A stretch of DNA of 7,020 nt from Planctomycetota bacterium (lineage in GTDB: Bacteria > Planctomycetota > Planctomycetia > Pirellulales > UBA7805): NCBI GenBank assembly GCA_014237955.1, contig JABABY010000105.1, forward strand, positions 1 to 7,020, given 5' to 3'. Each line of letters begins with the position of its first letter. Position 1 is the first letter of the stretch. The position numbers and the translations under genes are program-made. This document shows, piece by piece, positions 6,465 through 7,020 of this stretch. Below the pieces are notes generated by a model. That model was not told the DNA's origin and did not search any database. It worked only from the letters and a program-made list of their open reading frames with translations.

Positions 6465-6851
6465 ATGAGTTACTCACTTCTCGTTCTTCTTGCCATCACC
6501 GCTCCGTCGACCGATTCCAAGGGAGCCAATCCCCAAGCAGACCTCGCCACTGCTATCCCACATGCCCTGTCGCTGATTCAGGCAGACGAATTTGAACAAT
6601 TTATCCAGCACTACGCCGTGCCGGATGAGCTAGAAAAAATCCTCAAGCAGAAAACAGTCGCAGAACTCGTCCGTGGCTTTGCAAAAGACCACGCAGCCCG
6701 GGTTACTCTCTTGCTGGAGGAGATTCAGGACAAGAAGCCCGAAATGAGTGCCGATGGCAACATTGCGCAATATCCGATCGGCCTTAAGAACTTTTCTCGA
6801 CACAAGATCGTCTTCGAAAAAATCGGCGGTCTTTGGTATTTGCGAAACTAA
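6465..6851 (+). CDS. Small probably exported protein of unknown function
   Basis: A 128-aa protein. A short hydrophobic N-terminus (S-L-L-V-L-L-A-I-T-A, residues 4-13) could be a signal peptide, though it has no basic n-region and no clean cleavage site. The middle (30-92) is predicted helical and charged: H-A-L-S-L-I-Q-A-D-E-F-E-Q-F-I is followed by L-V-R-G-F-A and L-L-L-E-E-I. The C-terminus is beta-like: A-Q-Y-P-I, then K-I-V-F-E-K-I-G-G-L-W-Y-L-R-N, a common ending in small secreted planctomycete proteins and reminiscent of NTF2-like folds. No catalytic residues can be named. An AGAAAG sequence (6455-6460) ahead of the ATG is a weak ribosome binding site. It follows the DUF1080 gene by 93 nt with a hairpin between, so co-transcription is possible but not shown. 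Gene reality is likely; function is unknown. Confidence 0.78.
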   Translation: MSYSLLVLLAITAPSTDSKGANPQADLATAIPHALSLIQADEFEQFIQHYAVPDELEKILKQKTVAELVRGFAKDHAARVTLLLEEIQDKKPEMSADGNIAQYPIGLKNFSRHKIVFEKIGGLWYLRN

Positions 6852-6875
6852 TTGCAGCAATACGGATTGCCGCAA
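6852..6875. terminator. Hairpin between convergent genes, possible bidirectional transcription end
   Basis: TTGCAGCAAT (6852-6861) faces ATTGCCGCAA (6866-6875) across a 4-nt loop. The one mismatch (A6856 against C6871) becomes a G-U pair in minus-strand RNA, so the stem is fully paired in the transcript of the leftward SDR gene, whose stop lies 23 nt upstream of it. It directly follows the TAA of the rightward gene. Neither side has a strong T-run, so efficiency is uncertain. Confidence 0.45.
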
Positions 6876-6898
6876 AACGCATTACGCAGCGGCTGACA

Positions 6899-7020
6899 TT
6901 ACTTGACGCTCCGGGTAACGATATCCCGGTCGAAGTAATTGATCGACATGCCGGCATCGACAACAATCTGCTGGGCGTTGATGCCGCTAGAGCGGCTGCT
7001 CAGTAAAAAAGCTGCGGTGT
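6899..7020 (-). CDS. Short-chain dehydrogenase/enoyl-ACP reductase-like protein, C-terminal end only
   Basis: The window holds the last 39 codons plus stop of a leftward gene that continues beyond the right edge. The sequence A-A-F-L-L-S-S-R-S-S-G-I-N-A-Q-Q-I-V-V-D-A-G-M is the typical C-terminal SDR segment (usual form F-L-x-S-x-x-S-x-x-I-x-G-x-x-x-x-V-D-G-G). The G-I-N-A-Q-Q-I-V-V-D-A-G form followed by M-S-I-N-Y-F-D suggests an enoyl-ACP reductase (FabI-like) or related NAD(P)H-dependent oxidoreductase, with an acid/Arg-containing tail R-D-I-V-T-R-S-V-K. The Rossmann motif and catalytic Tyr-Lys lie outside the window, so the exact reaction cannot be decided. It converges on the small exported protein gene. 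Confidence 0.75.
   Translation of the reverse strand, partial: TAAFLLSSRSSGINAQQIVVDAGMSINYFDRDIVTRSVK

Overview
The window looks like chromosomal DNA from a planctomycete, probably of the Pirellula/Rhodopirellula type. This is inferred from gene content: a secreted DUF1080 (3-keto-disaccharide hydrolase fold) protein with an extra N-terminal beta-rich domain, a small secreted protein ending in a 'K-I-x-F-x-K-I-G-x-x-W-Y-L-R-N' pattern, an AnmK-like protein ending in 'P-S-I-T-G ... L-G-R-L-T-P-G-S-P', and weak or absent Shine-Dalgarno sites on several genes. No rRNA, tRNA, CRISPR array, insertion sequence or phage gene was seen.

Left part (1-3233, leftward genes, in transcription order right to left). 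A class I glutamine amidotransferase-like protein of the peptidase C26/PuuD type (2490-3233) is followed after 16 nt by an AnmK-like protein (1154-2473), and after a further 115 nt by a DedA-family membrane protein (79-1038). The first two are probably co-transcribed. Both are intact reading frames that have lost family-defining residues. The C26 protein has Gly where the nucleophilic Cys belongs (G-I-G-V-G instead of G-I-C-R-G). The AnmK-like protein has lost most of the N-terminal M-S-G-T-S-x-D-G-x-D motif and other signature loops, but keeps the catalytic-base Asp region. A three-copy AAAAACCC repeat, read as GGGTTTTT in the coding strand, directly abuts the AnmK-like stop codon.

Middle (3234-4177). 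A 944-bp divergent intergenic region has no credible gene. It holds several inverted repeats and a dense cluster of ACCGA motifs (3998-4076) shortly upstream of the rightward gene.

Right part (4178-7020). Rightward genes are an OleA-like thiolase-fold condensing enzyme with the expected Glu/Cys/His/Asn set (4178-5287), the secreted DUF1080 protein (5364-6371) and a small probably exported protein (6465-6851). A convergent leftward gene enters from the right edge. It is the C-terminal 39 residues of a short-chain dehydrogenase/enoyl-ACP-reductase-like protein (6899-7020). A hairpin lies between the convergent ends.

Taken together, the window has envelope and lipid themes: a DedA transporter/scramblase-type protein, an OleA condensing enzyme, an SDR of FabI type and a peptidoglycan-recycling kinase fold. 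The most unusual element is the co-directional pair of apparently catalytically altered enzymes, amidotransferase fold plus AnmK fold.
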